A DNA stretch of 39,317 nt from Bacteroidales bacterium (GCA_021443665.1 JABUTN010000002.1:100145-139461), one strand, 5' to 3'. Shown: positions 1 to 8,289, counted from the first letter of the stretch. Numbers and translations: made by a program. Notes: a model not told the origin generated them from the sequence alone.

Positions 1-694
1 CTTCCTCATCGATGACCTCCTTACGGGCGGTGTTGATGAGGCAGCCGCCCTTAGGCATATTGGACACGAGTTCGTATCCGATGGAAGCCTTGGTCTCGGG
101 GGTGGCGGGGATGTGGAGCGAAAGGAAGTCTGAACGTTTGTAGAGGTCCTCCAGGGAGGTGGCCACCTCCGCGCCCGTCGAGCTAATCTGCTCTTCTGTG
201 AGGTAGGGGTCGAAGGCCAGAACCTTCATCCCGAAGCCCATAGCGAGTTTGCCCACAAGGCGTCCCACGTTGCCGTAGGCCTGGATTCCTATGGTCTTGC
301 CCTTGAGTTCGCTTCCCGTACCGGGGGTGAACTGGTTGCGGCTCATATAGACCATCAGGCCGAGGGCGAGTTCCGCAACGGCGTTGCTGTTCTGCCCGGG
401 GGTGTTCATTGCCACCACTCCGGCTTCCTTGAGGGCGGCGCAGTCGAGGTTGTCAAAACCTGCACCCGCACGCACCACAATCTTTAGTTTCGGGGCGGCG
501 GCCACAACCTGGGCCGTGACCTTGTCGGAACGCACAATCAGCGCGTCAGCGTCGGCCACTGCTGAGAGCAGTTGTGCGGGGTCCGTGTATTTTTCAAGGG
601 TGGCAAGGCTGTGTCCCGCCTTTTCCACGATATTCCTGATGCCGTCAACGGCGACCTTTGAGAAAGGTTTTTCTGTGGCTACAAGTACCTTCAT
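1..694 (-). CDS. serA: D-3-phosphoglycerate dehydrogenase, C-terminus cut by window edge
   Basis: Catalyses the first committed step of serine synthesis, NAD-dependent oxidation of 3-phosphoglycerate to 3-phosphohydroxypyruvate, in the cytosol. Read from the ATG at 694-692, 231 codons stay open to the window edge, beginning MKVLVATEKPFSKVAVDGI. The segment RAGAGFDNLD and the following PGQNSNAVAELALGLMV are classical D-2-hydroxyacid dehydrogenase signatures. The Rossmann turn reads IQAYGNVGR, so the first glycine of the usual GxGxxG is alanine. The catalytic Arg region (NTARKEVIDEE) is the last thing visible; the Glu/His catalytic residues and any ACT domain lie outside. It starts 8 bp after the serC stop, so serC-serA is one operon carrying consecutive steps. 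Identification is firm; total length is unknown. Confidence 0.93.
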   Translation of the reverse strand, partial: MKVLVATEKPFSKVAVDGIRNIVEKAGHSLATLEKYTDPAQLLSAVADADALIVRSDKVTAQVVAAAPKLKIVVRAGAGFDNLDCAALKEAGVVAMNTPGQNSNAVAELALGLMVYMSRNQFTPGTGSELKGKTIGIQAYGNVGRLVGKLAMGFGMKVLAFDPYLTEEQISSTGAEVATSLEDLYKRSDFLSLHIPATPETKASIGYELVSNMPKGGCLINTARKEVIDEE

Positions 695-702
695 TTCGTT
701 TG

Positions 703-1803
703 CTATTTATGGAGTTTCTCAAATTCCTGCATACAGGCCACGAGGGCCTCGACAGCCTCGATGGGGCAGGCATTGTAGAGGGAGGCGCGGAAGCCGCCCA
801 CGCTCCTGTGACCCTTGATTCCGACCATTCCGCGCTCCTTGGCGAAGGCCATGAATTCGTCTTGAAGGGCCTCCTTGCCGGGAGCCATCACCCAGCAGTG
901 GTTCATCACCGAGCGGTCCTCTTTGGCAGCGGTGCCGACGAAGAGGGAGTTGCGGTCAATCTCGTTGTAGAGCATCTCGCTGCGCTTGCGGGCGAGTTCC
1001 TCCATTGCTGGCACGCCGCCCTTGGATTTCACCCATTTGAGGGTCTGGTACATCACATAAATCGCGAATACGGGAGGGGTGTTGAACATAGAGATGTTCT
1101 TCTCTTCAGCGATGGCGTGGGTGCGGTAGTCCACGAAGGTGGGTAGGGGGTTCATATACTGACGGAAACCGATGTTGCCGAGCAGGTCCTTGCGCACGAT
1201 GACGACGGTCACTCCGGCAGGGCCCACATTCTTCTGGGCGCCGGCGTAGATGAGTCCGTATTTCGAGACATTGACGGGCCTGGAAAGTATGTCTGAGGAC
1301 ATATCGGCCACCAGAGTGACGGGGCAGTCGATGTCACGCCTGATTTCAGTGCCGTAAATCGTGTTGTTGGTGGTGATGTGGAAATAGTCCGCATCCATGG
1401 GGATGGAGTAGTTCTTGGGGATGTAGCTGTATGTCTTGTCCTCGCTGGATGCCACAATCTTCACCTCGCCGAAGAGATTTGCCTCCTTGGCTGCCTTCTT
1501 TGCCCACACGCCTGTCTGCAGGTAGGCGGCCTTCTTCTTCATAAGGTTTGCGGGAACGGTGAAGAACTGGGTGCTGGCTCCGCCTCCGAGGAATAAGATT
1601 TCATATTCGGGAGAGATATGCAGCAGCTCGCGCCAGAGGGCACGGGTCTCGGACATCACCTTCTCCCAACCGGGGGTGCGGTGGGAAATCTCCAGCAGGC
1701 CTATGCCTGTGTTGTCAAACTCACGGATGGCTTCGATTGTGGCCTCGACCGCTTCTCTGGGAAGCACGCAGGGGCCGGCGTTGAAATTGTATGCTTGTTT
1801 CAT
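703..1803 (-). CDS. serC: Phosphoserine aminotransferase
   Basis: Pyridoxal-phosphate enzyme that converts 3-phosphohydroxypyruvate and glutamate to phosphoserine; homologues also act in pyridoxine synthesis. The 366-residue product has the normal family length. It begins with the conserved [10 protein letters not shown] segment, has ISHR at about 39-42 for substrate phosphate binding, GGGAS at 73-77 for cofactor binding, and the PLP lysine at about residue 191 in [10 protein letters not shown]. The C-terminal [15 protein letters not shown] segment is also typical. serA follows directly. A TATCTTTG -7 element sits 35 bp upstream, inside the last codons of the yigZ-like gene, so serC probably has its own start site. 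Confidence 0.96.
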   Translation of the reverse strand: MKQAYNFNAGPCVLPREAVEATIEAIREFDNTGIGLLEISHRTPGWEKVMSETRALWRELLHISPEYEILFLGGGASTQFFTVPANLMKKKAAYLQTGVWAKKAAKEANLFGEVKIVASSEDKTYSYIPKNYSIPMDADYFHITTNNTIYGTEIRRDIDCPVTLVADMSSDILSRPVNVSKYGLIYAGAQKNVGPAGVTVVIVRKDLLGNIGFRQYMNPLPTFVDYRTHAIAEEKNISMFNTPPVFAIYVMYQTLKWVKSKGGVPAMEELARKRSEMLYNEIDRNSLFVGTAAKEDRSVMNHCWVMAPGKEALQDEFMAFAKERGMVGIKGHRSVGGFRASLYNACPIEAVEALVACMQEFEKLHK

Positions 1804-1827
1804 AATGATATGTATGAGTTATTGTTT

Positions 1828-2433
1828 TTATAAGTCCACAAAGATAGTGTTAATTTTAAGCATTTCGCATTTTTGGAGAAAAGAATCCACCCCCGAAAGG
1901 GACACCTCCGTCACGATGCTGCACTCCATCCCCGAATCCATTGAGGAGGGGCTCAGGGAACACTCTTTGAGCATTTTCATCACGACATTAGTCCTCTCGT
2001 AGGGGAAACGCAGGCAGACGGGTCTCGTGGCAGTCTTTTCGATGACGGCGGCGGCGTTGAGGGCCTCATCCGTGGCGGTTTTGTAAGCCTTTATCAGGCC
2101 CGGGATGCCGAGTTTGGTGCCGCCGAAATAACGCACGACCACAACGAGGATGTCGCTCAGGCCGTGGGATAGAATCTGTCCGTAGATGGGACGTCCCGCG
2201 CTCGAAGAAGGCTCGCCGTCGTCGTTAATGCGATATGTTTCCCCCTCAAGCCCGATTCGGTAGGCGTAGCAGTGGTGACGGGCATCAAAGTATTCCTTGC
2301 GGAGACCTTCCAGTATGGCCTTGACCTCGTCAGCGCTTGTGACGGGATGCGCGAAAGCCAGAAAACGGCTTCCCTTGTCCCTGTAAACTCCGCTTGAGGG
2401 AGTTGCAATGCTTTTGTAAACATCAGTCGGCAT
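1828..2433 (-). CDS. YigZ/IMPACT family protein (UPF0029 plus DUF1949)
   Basis: Member of the YigZ/IMPACT family. The N-terminal domain (about residues 15-125) carries the family signature: ARHHCYAYRIG, then NDDGEPSSSAGRPIYGQI, then VVVRYFGGTKLGIPGLIKAY. The C-terminal 60 residues fit the DUF1949 domain. The eukaryotic relative IMPACT binds GCN1; the bacterial role is poorly defined and is sometimes linked to ribosome or translation stress. At 201 residues it matches the usual length. The start chosen (ATG at 2433-2431) lies only 7 nt after a TATCTTTG element, so the mRNA leader must be very short. It is divergent from the rmuC unit and followed by serC on the same strand. Confidence 0.9.
   Translation of the reverse strand: MPTDVYKSIATPSSGVYRDKGSRFLAFAHPVTSADEVKAILEGLRKEYFDARHHCYAYRIGLEGETYRINDDGEPSSSAGRPIYGQILSHGLSDILVVVVRYFGGTKLGIPGLIKAYKTATDEALNAAAVIEKTATRPVCLRFPYERTNVVMKMLKECSLSPSSMDSGMECSIVTEVSLSGVDSFLQKCEMLKINTIFVDL
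1839..1846 (-). promoter_or_regulatory. -7 promoter element for serC-serA
   Basis: On the minus strand this reads TATCTTTG, an exact match to the Bacteroidetes -7 consensus TAnnTTTG. It is 35 bp before the serC ATG and lies within the last codons of the yigZ-like gene. I see no clear TTTG -33 element at the expected distance. Confidence 0.55.
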
Positions 2434-2440
2434 CAGGAGC

Positions 2441-2469
2441 CAAAGATACTCAAAAAAACATTATCTTTG
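2441..2469. promoter_or_regulatory. Divergent -7 elements, yigZ-like gene (-) and 2489 gene (+)
   Basis: CAAAGATA at 2441-2448 is TATCTTTG on the minus strand, facing the yigZ-like gene; TATCTTTG at 2462-2469 faces the rightward gene. The spacer is 13 bp and A-rich. Both match TAnnTTTG. The leftward element is 7 nt from its start codon and the rightward one 19 nt. Confidence 0.7.
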
Positions 2470-2488
2470 CCCTCAAATAGAAGAACAG

Positions 2489-2992
2489 ATGGAAGTATAT
2501 CGTATCAAAGGCACCATCCCCGGCAACAAACTTTTTATGAGAGAGTATCTTGTGCAGCCCGAAATGACCCTGTATAAGTTCAATGACTTTCTGCGTGACG
2601 ACCTCGGCTTTGCGCCGGACCAGATAGTCGAGTTCCGCAAGATGACCATTTTCGGCAACCTCAGCCGCCAGGAGGAAAGGTGGGGTCTGTTCGACCTCGG
2701 TTCAGGCGCCCTCAACCAGGTCAGTGTGAGCAGGGCCTTCGGTATGGAGATGGGGATGATAGACGAGTTCACGGCGCTCAGGTTTGTGTACAACACTTCG
2801 CGCGAGCTGTTCATAGATTTCAAGCTTGTGGGCGTGGAAGAGGCCCAGCCCCGCCGCAGTTATCCTTTGCTGGATCAGGAGAAGGGAGTCAACCCCAACC
2901 AGTTCAGCCCCGTCTATAACGATCTCGAGGATTATGGGGCCAGCGAGACCGGACTCGGAGATGTCTATGATGCGGGCGAGAACAACGAATAG
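2489..2992 (+). CDS. Conserved unknown, possibly pRiA4b ORF-3/TnpR-passenger-like
   Basis: A 167-residue soluble acidic protein whose function I cannot name. The N-terminal layout (YRIKGTIPG, a basic-aromatic segment, then TLYKFNDFLRDDLGF and a later EFRKM) resembles the pRiA4b ORF-3-like fold, in which a TL-x2-LH-type helix follows two strands, but the match is by eye. The C-terminal third is rich in Asp, Glu, Asn and Tyr and probably disordered. No signal peptide or membrane segment is visible. It is the first gene after a strong -7 element and ends 9 bp before rmuC, so the two are probably co-transcribed. Despite the family nickname, nothing around it suggests a mobile element. Confidence 0.7.
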   Translation: MEVYRIKGTIPGNKLFMREYLVQPEMTLYKFNDFLRDDLGFAPDQIVEFRKMTIFGNLSRQEERWGLFDLGSGALNQVSVSRAFGMEMGMIDEFTALRFVYNTSRELFIDFKLVGVEEAQPRRSYPLLDQEKGVNPNQFSPVYNDLEDYGASETGLGDVYDAGENNE

Positions 2993-3001
2993 ATTTCCTG
3001 T

Positions 3002-4174
3002 ATGACTACCCTCATCACTTGTTTCGCTGCTGTGATTCTCACCCTGCTGGTGAGTTATTTCATCTGGCACGGCGCCCTTAAGGAGATACGCTCCACACAC
3101 GAGAAGGATCTTGCCAAACAGGCGGAGGCCCTCAAGAACGAGATGACCGTCCAGACGGAGCAGTTGCTCAAACAACGCGAGCAGGAGCTTGCCCGTCAGG
3201 CCGAAAGCAGTTACAAACAGCTGACGGATGCCGTCGCCAAGGACCTGCGCGAGATGAAAAGCGCTTTTGAGGAGTCGAAGAAAAGTTCTCAGGAGAGCAA
3301 TGTCGCCTTCAGGGAGAGGTTTGACAATGCCGTCCGTTCCCTTGAGGCGCAGACAAAGAGCATAGGCAGCAAGGCCGACAATCTGGCGGACGCGATGCGC
3401 GGCCAGAAGAAGATGCAGGGCTGTTGGGGCGAGACCATACTCTACAGGCTGCTCTGTGACGAAGGATTGGTCGAAGGGACACATTTCGAGAGGGAGGAGA
3501 CCCTCAGGGATGAAAACGGAATCGTGATTCTGAACGAGGACACGGACAAGAGGATGAGACCCGACTATATCATCCATTTCTTTGACGGGCAGGATCTTAT
3601 AGTTGATTCGAAAGTGTCGCTCAGCGCCTTTGCGGACTGGAGCGAGGCCACGGAGCCGGCGGCAAGGGAAGAGGCCGCGAAGAAGAATCTGCAGGCCATC
3701 AGGACGCAGATAGAGAGACTTTCAAACAAGGATTACAGCAAATACCTCAAGTCAGGCAACAGGATGGCCGATTATGTGGTGATGTTCATTCCCAATTTCG
3801 CCGCCCTGGATTTGGCCCGCCAGAGTTGTCCCACCATCTGGCGAGATGCCTATGCCAAAAAGGTGGTCATAGCCACCTCCGAGACCATTATGCCTATGCT
3901 GCGTATGATTTCCGCCGCCTGGCGCAATGTGGAGCAGGTCAAGAATCAGGAACGCATCATAGCAGCCGCGTCCAAAATGCTGGACCGCGTGGCCGACCTC
4001 GTGAAATATATGAATGTCGTCGATCAGAAACTCACCGATGCCCGCACGGCATTTGACAGTGCGAACGCCAAACTCAAGGATTCGGGCCAGAGCATCGTGG
4101 TGTCGGCAAACCAGCTTGTCAAACTGGGCGTGACTTCAAAAAAAGCCTTGCCGGAAGCCGGAGAAGACATATAA
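3002..4174 (+). CDS. rmuC: RmuC family DNA recombination protein
   Basis: RmuC-type protein, in E. coli linked to limiting inversions at short inverted repeats; the domain is a predicted restriction-like nuclease. The 390-residue product has an N-terminal membrane anchor (about residues 4-22), a long Lys/Glu/Gln-rich coiled coil (about 25-135) and the RmuC core (about 135-360). Visible core landmarks are GCWGETILYRLL, RPDYIIHFFDGQDLIVDSKVS with the Asp-x-Lys nuclease-like motif, and MFIPNFAALDLA. Its last 56 bp overlap the end of the convergent HXXEE gene. The preceding unknown gene is 9 bp upstream. Identification is firm; biochemical role is inferred from the family. Confidence 0.93.
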   Translation: MTTLITCFAAVILTLLVSYFIWHGALKEIRSTHEKDLAKQAEALKNEMTVQTEQLLKQREQELARQAESSYKQLTDAVAKDLREMKSAFEESKKSSQESNVAFRERFDNAVRSLEAQTKSIGSKADNLADAMRGQKKMQGCWGETILYRLLCDEGLVEGTHFEREETLRDENGIVILNEDTDKRMRPDYIIHFFDGQDLIVDSKVSLSAFADWSEATEPAAREEAAKKNLQAIRTQIERLSNKDYSKYLKSGNRMADYVVMFIPNFAALDLARQSCPTIWRDAYAKKVVIATSETIMPMLRMISAAWRNVEQVKNQERIIAAASKMLDRVADLVKYMNVVDQKLTDARTAFDSANAKLKDSGQSIVVSANQLVKLGVTSKKALPEAGEDI

Positions 4175-4541
4175 GGATTATCCCCGCTGCAGCCAGAAGA
4201 AGATTCGTCCGCCAGTCCAGCTGGCGGAGCAGGTCGCTTGCCACAAAGCAGGCGTAGGGAATCAGGAGCAGGGCGGTGACAAGCCCCGGAGTGTATTTCA
4301 GGCGGAAAAGGGATTGGCCGCAGTGCAAAGGCAGATGCAGATAGAAAGCCCAGGAGGCGGCCAGCAGGGGATAGAGGGAAATCTCACAAAGCGCAAACAG
4401 AACCGAAACGAGAATCAGGGAAAAGGCCGTAATCCTCAAAACTATGGCCGTGACCTGCCTTTGGCTGCGGTCAAAAAGCTCTTCGGCCGAGTGAAGCAGA
4501 AAAACAAGGGGCAGGGATATATGGAATAGGATGGAGAACAT
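4119..4541 (-). CDS. HXXEE domain small integral membrane protein
   Basis: A 140-residue hydrophobic protein with four to five predicted membrane helices. Near the N-terminus it carries HSAEE, which fits the His-x-x-Glu-Glu motif naming the HXXEE family, and later LKYTPGLVTALLLIP, matching the family's YsPGlvTal block. Function of the family is unknown. I chose the ATG at 4541-4539: an in-frame extension up to 4670 would run through the trkA promoter and start codon and encodes a non-hydrophobic stretch. An imperfect -7 element (TATCTTCG, 4562-4569) sits 20 nt upstream. The 3' end overlaps rmuC by 56 bp on the opposite strand, which makes the C-terminal tail somewhat uncertain. Confidence 0.7.
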   Translation of the reverse strand: MFSILFHISLPLVFLLHSAEELFDRSQRQVTAIVLRITAFSLILVSVLFALCEISLYPLLAASWAFYLHLPLHCGQSLFRLKYTPGLVTALLLIPYACFVASDLLRQLDWRTNLLLAAAGIILICLLRLPARLFLKSRPV

Positions 4542-4561
4542 CTGAATGTTGCACAACGCCG

Positions 4562-4597
4562 CGAAGATACGAAATAATAATAATTTTCGTACTTTTG
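4562..4597. promoter_or_regulatory. Divergent -7 elements, HXXEE gene (-) and trkA (+)
   Basis: TACTTTTG at 4590-4597 fits TAnnTTTG and lies 23 nt before the trkA ATG. On the minus strand 4562-4569 reads TATCTTCG, one base off consensus, 20 nt before the HXXEE start. The 20-bp spacer is AT-rich. The leftward element is the weaker call. Confidence 0.55.
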
Positions 4598-4620
4598 TCC
4601 CCAAGCCCAAACGATTCAAT

Positions 4621-5967
4621 ATGAAGATAGTCATAGCAGGAGCCGGTGAGGTCGGCAGCCATTTGGCCAAAATGCTGACGCAGGACCATCACGAGGTAAC
4701 GGTCATAGATACGGACGAGGAACGCATCGGCAAACTCTCGAGCGATGCCGACATCATAACTGTGGAAGGCAATCCCACATCCATCTCTGTACTCAGGGAG
4801 GCGGGGGTATCCAAGGCGGACCTCTACATAGGGGTTGTCCCCTCCCAGGACCAGGAGGTCAACATAGTGTCCGCAATACTGGCAAAGAAACTTGGGGCAA
4901 AGAAAGTGACGGCACGCATCAAGAATGAAGAGTACCAGAGGGGGGAGAACCGCAAAATCTTCTATGAGATGGGCCTGGATTCACTTTTTTATCCCGAGCG
5001 CATAGCCGCGAACGAGATTCTGGACTTGCTCAAGGATGCCCCCATTGCGGATTATATGGATTATTCCCACGGAAAATTGCAGCTGATTGTGGTCAAGCTG
5101 GAGGAACTCTCACCCGTGATAGACAAGACCATAGAGGAGGTGAGGAAGTGGTCGAAGGAACTCTTCAGGGCTGTAGCGATTATCCGTGAAGGGAAAACCA
5201 TCATACCCACCATCAGTACCCGTTTCCGCCTGGGTGACCAGGTTTATATTGTGGCGAGCAAGGAAGGTGCGGATGCCGCGGTTTCCATTTCCGGAAAGGA
5301 AATCACTCCCCTGCGGAATGTAATCATAGTGGGCGGAGGCAGCATAGGGGAGATGGTGGCCCGAAAGGTGGAGAAGAACGCCCAGAACGTAAAGATTATT
5401 GAAATCGACCCCGAACGCTGCGAGTTCCTTTCGGAGAATCTCTCCCGCGCCCTGGTCATCAACGGCGACGGCAGCAACCGCGACCTGCTCATAGAGGAGG
5501 ACATCGAGGACTGCGATATCTTTGTTGCGGTCACAGGTTCCTCGGAAGTCAACATCCTCTCCTGCGTGATGGCGCACAAAATGGGCGTGAACCGCACGAT
5601 AGCCCAGGTGGAGAACTTCGAGTACATAGGGCTTGCGGAGGAAATGGGTGTGGATTCCGTGGTCAACAAGAAACTCATCACCGCCGGCAGAATCTTCCGT
5701 TTCACGCTCTCGAACAAGGTCCGCTCCATCAAGATGCTCGGTGAGACGGAGGCCGAACTGCTGGAGTTCGTGGTCAGCAAGGGCGCCAAAATCACTTCCG
5801 GCCCGATTAAGGACATAGGTTTCCCCACGAATGCCGTGATAGGCGGCTATATCCGTGGAAACGAGAGTTTTATGGCCAACGGAGACACGGTAATAGCACC
5901 CTATGACCAGGTTGTCGTGTTCACCACCCCCGATGTTGTCGGTCAGGTGGACAGTTTCTTCCTTTAG
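4621..5967 (+). CDS. trkA: Trk potassium uptake system NAD-binding protein
   Basis: Peripheral cytoplasmic regulator of Trk-type potassium channels that binds NAD(H) or nucleotides and gates the membrane subunit TrkH. The 448-residue product has two tandem RCK units. The first starts IVIAGAGEVG (7-12 glycines) with acidic VIDTD near 30; the second starts IIVGGGSIGEM near residue 237 with IIEIDPERC and the INGDGSN block. Each is followed by a TrkA_C-like segment. The start at 4621 is preferred over an in-frame ATG 75 bp upstream because that one precedes the promoter at 4590-4597 and adds a low-complexity Asn/Lys tail absent from the family. No trkH is adjacent: the next gene is convergent, 6 bp away. 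Confidence 0.95.
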   Translation: MKIVIAGAGEVGSHLAKMLTQDHHEVTVIDTDEERIGKLSSDADIITVEGNPTSISVLREAGVSKADLYIGVVPSQDQEVNIVSAILAKKLGAKKVTARIKNEEYQRGENRKIFYEMGLDSLFYPERIAANEILDLLKDAPIADYMDYSHGKLQLIVVKLEELSPVIDKTIEEVRKWSKELFRAVAIIREGKTIIPTISTRFRLGDQVYIVASKEGADAAVSISGKEITPLRNVIIVGGGSIGEMVARKVEKNAQNVKIIEIDPERCEFLSENLSRALVINGDGSNRDLLIEEDIEDCDIFVAVTGSSEVNILSCVMAHKMGVNRTIAQVENFEYIGLAEEMGVDSVVNKKLITAGRIFRFTLSNKVRSIKMLGETEAELLEFVVSKGAKITSGPIKDIGFPTNAVIGGYIRGNESFMANGDTVIAPYDQVVVFTTPDVVGQVDSFFL

Positions 5968-5973
5968 TTAACT

Positions 5974-8289
5974 TTATTCCGCGGTTTTCCCGAAAACCCC
6001 TGTTCTTATTATGTCGCGGAGAAAGCCGAACACCTTGTCGCGTTCGCTGTCCGAGACGGGCGGGAGCTGTATGTAGTGCCTGCCCTGCGGGTCGGGCGTG
6101 CAGTGCAGTACCATATCCTTTCCGAGTTTCGAGTCAAAGGGGCCTTTGAGTCTGAAAAGTTCGGGTGCGAGGAACTGCAGGGTACACATTGCGTCCCACA
6201 TCCTTTGCTCGGGATTCGGGTCGTAGTGGGTGTAGGCGTGGTAAAGGGGGCTGCCCTTATGACCGGCCGCTTCAAGGTCAGCAATCATCTGTTCGTCCCT
6301 GTAGTTGTACTGCTGGCCTGACTCCATAGGTGAGAAATAGATGGGGGTGGGCCATTTGTCAATCAGGACAAGGGCATTTTCCGGATCCAAGGCGAAATTG
6401 TACTCCGGCTCCGGGTTCTCCGCTATCATCCCAGCCTGCTGGTAGAGGGCCTTGACCTTTCGTTTTACCAAATCCACGCCGTTGAGCTCCGAGTATTCGT
6501 CCGGAGCGCTCTGCAGGAGCCGTGCAAGGTTTGTGGGGAAACCCACGGACACGATATTTACAGAGGTGTCTGCCGCTTCAGAGAGGATTTTGCGGTAGAG
6601 TTTCTCCGCATCCGGCAGTCCTGCTGTCTCCTTGTCGCCGAGGCTCTTCGGGAAACCCGGCTCTTCGGGATAGACATCCGGGCGGGCCATCCTCCAGTAG
6701 GGACTATAAACGGGGGGATTCTGAACCCCATTGCGGGTGACGCCTATGGGGAGCCCGGGATGTTTGTAATGGGTGTTCAGAATATCGGTCAGGCTCGCGT
6801 ATTCGTCTCCCACGCGGTTGACCATCACGGCCTTGAGGCTCACCATTCCGGCATCCGTGGCCTTGTGGAGCATATCGAGCGCGACTATGTCATCCAGACA
6901 GGCTCCGATGTCGCTTTCGAAAATCACCCATTCCGCACCCTTCAGCCATAGGGTCATCTGCTCCAATACCTCCGTGGAGATGGTCTCGCTGATGCTATAG
7001 TATTCGTCCGTGCCGCCTGTCACGCAATGCTGGAACAGGTGGTTCAGCCCTTCCAGACGCAGAATCTTCACATCACTGCGCCCCTTGGTCAGGCTTTCGG
7101 CTGCTGGCAGGTTTATGTCCGCAATCACTTGAAGGTCCTTCGAGCCGTTGAGGAAGAGGATGGGGCATTTCACGGTCCTGATGTCCTCGGCGGGGTCATA
7201 GCAGATGAAATATCTCATCCAGGGCGTTGAGAGTTGGGCCACGGTCTGCTCGCACTGCTCTTCGCTCAGCCCCATACTCCTGAGCGTGCCCACTTTGGAA
7301 GAGAGGGCTTTCCTGAAGGCTTCGGCATCCAGGTCCCGGTTTTCCATCACGAAATCATAGAATCCGCTGTTGACCTTGCGGGCGGCCTCCACCTGGGCGT
7401 CGTTTGCACCCTGTGCCCTGGCAAGAGCCTCCGCCTGGGAAAGCAATATCTCGCGGCCCCTGACTGCCGGGCCTGCAAGGGAAATCACGGAATGGATGTC
7501 ATTCCTCCTCGCCGCTACCATAAAGGCAATCGCGCCTCCCTCGGAGTGGCCGGCGATGGAGACCTCCGAAATATCCTTGCGCTTGAGCAGAAAGTCCACG
7601 GCCGCCTCCGCATCGAGGGCGAGATTGGCAGTCGTTGCGTTCGCCACATCCCCATTGTCGCTTTCTCCCGCGCCCCTGTCATCGTAACGCAGCACTGCAA
7701 TGCCCCGGCGCGTAAGACGGTCGGCAATCACGGCGAAAGGCCTGTGTTCGAAAATCTCCTCGTCCCTGTTCTGGATGCCGCTGCCGCTGACAAGCACCAC
7801 GGCCTTCCAGGGACCTTCGCCTTCGGGGAGACTCAATGTGCCGGCCAGAGTCACATTGTCGGCGGTGTTGGTGAAACGCACTTCCTCTGTCCTGTAGGGG
7901 AAGGGCGGCTTGGGGGTCTGGGGCCTTTCCGGAGACTTCCTGACGCTGAGAGTCATTGTGAAGGGGAAGCCCTGTATCGTGCAGACACCGCTGAAAAGCC
8001 CTTTCATCATCAGGGCATTGTATTCAAGTCCTATGGATGCCATTTTGATGCTGAGTTTCTGTTTTTCAAAACTGATGGAATCGACAGCTATGCCGTACTG
8101 TCCCTGTTTCGGACTGTCAAGGGTGGCGCTCAGGCTGCCGTCCGCAGCTCTGGATATATTGAAGACTATGGGCAGTTCGGCCCCACCCCCTGCCGGAACG
8201 GTGCCCTCCCAACTGCCTTCGATGTTCTGGGCGGATGCGCAGGCAATGGCGCAGAGTACTGTCAGGACGGAAATCAGAAGATGTTTCAT
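5974..8289 (-). CDS. Secreted alpha/beta hydrolase fused to nucleoside-hydrolase-like domain
   Basis: A 771-residue exported protein with a signal peptide (residues 1-20, cleavage near CASA-QN), a beta-rich N-terminal region (21-130), a serine alpha/beta hydrolase (about 135-450) and a nucleoside-hydrolase-like domain (about 453-771). In the hydrolase, nucleophile Ser249 is in GHSEGG, the acid is probably Asp385 in NGSKD, and the base His417 in GLNHLF. The second domain opens with VIFESDIGACLDDIVAL, matching the IUNH calcium/ribose signature DTDxGxDDxxA except that the first Asp is Glu; RMWDAMCTL near 703 matches its C-terminal Trp-Asp block. The domains abut with almost no linker. I see no frameshift; both are in one frame. 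It is the last gene of the mutL operon, 5 bp after tsaC. Substrates are unknown. Confidence 0.85.
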   Translation of the reverse strand: MKHLLISVLTVLCAIACASAQNIEGSWEGTVPAGGGAELPIVFNISRAADGSLSATLDSPKQGQYGIAVDSISFEKQKLSIKMASIGLEYNALMMKGLFSGVCTIQGFPFTMTLSVRKSPERPQTPKPPFPYRTEEVRFTNTADNVTLAGTLSLPEGEGPWKAVVLVSGSGIQNRDEEIFEHRPFAVIADRLTRRGIAVLRYDDRGAGESDNGDVANATTANLALDAEAAVDFLLKRKDISEVSIAGHSEGGAIAFMVAARRNDIHSVISLAGPAVRGREILLSQAEALARAQGANDAQVEAARKVNSGFYDFVMENRDLDAEAFRKALSSKVGTLRSMGLSEEQCEQTVAQLSTPWMRYFICYDPAEDIRTVKCPILFLNGSKDLQVIADINLPAAESLTKGRSDVKILRLEGLNHLFQHCVTGGTDEYYSISETISTEVLEQMTLWLKGAEWVIFESDIGACLDDIVALDMLHKATDAGMVSLKAVMVNRVGDEYASLTDILNTHYKHPGLPIGVTRNGVQNPPVYSPYWRMARPDVYPEEPGFPKSLGDKETAGLPDAEKLYRKILSEAADTSVNIVSVGFPTNLARLLQSAPDEYSELNGVDLVKRKVKALYQQAGMIAENPEPEYNFALDPENALVLIDKWPTPIYFSPMESGQQYNYRDEQMIADLEAAGHKGSPLYHAYTHYDPNPEQRMWDAMCTLQFLAPELFRLKGPFDSKLGKDMVLHCTPDPQGRHYIQLPPVSDSERDKVFGFLRDIIRTGVFGKTAE

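Noticed and set aside
2489-2992. IS-associated (TnpR-passenger) gene marking a mobile element
   Set aside because: No transposase, terminal repeats or target duplication; the gene is within a housekeeping operon with rmuC.
2702-3577. 291-codon open frame antisense to the 2489 gene and rmuC
   Set aside because: It crosses two well-supported genes on the other strand and has Leu/His-rich shadow composition.
4546-4620. N-terminal extension of trkA
   Set aside because: The upstream ATG precedes the -7 element, and the added Asn/Lys/Arg residues are not part of RCK proteins, which start at the nucleotide-binding strand.
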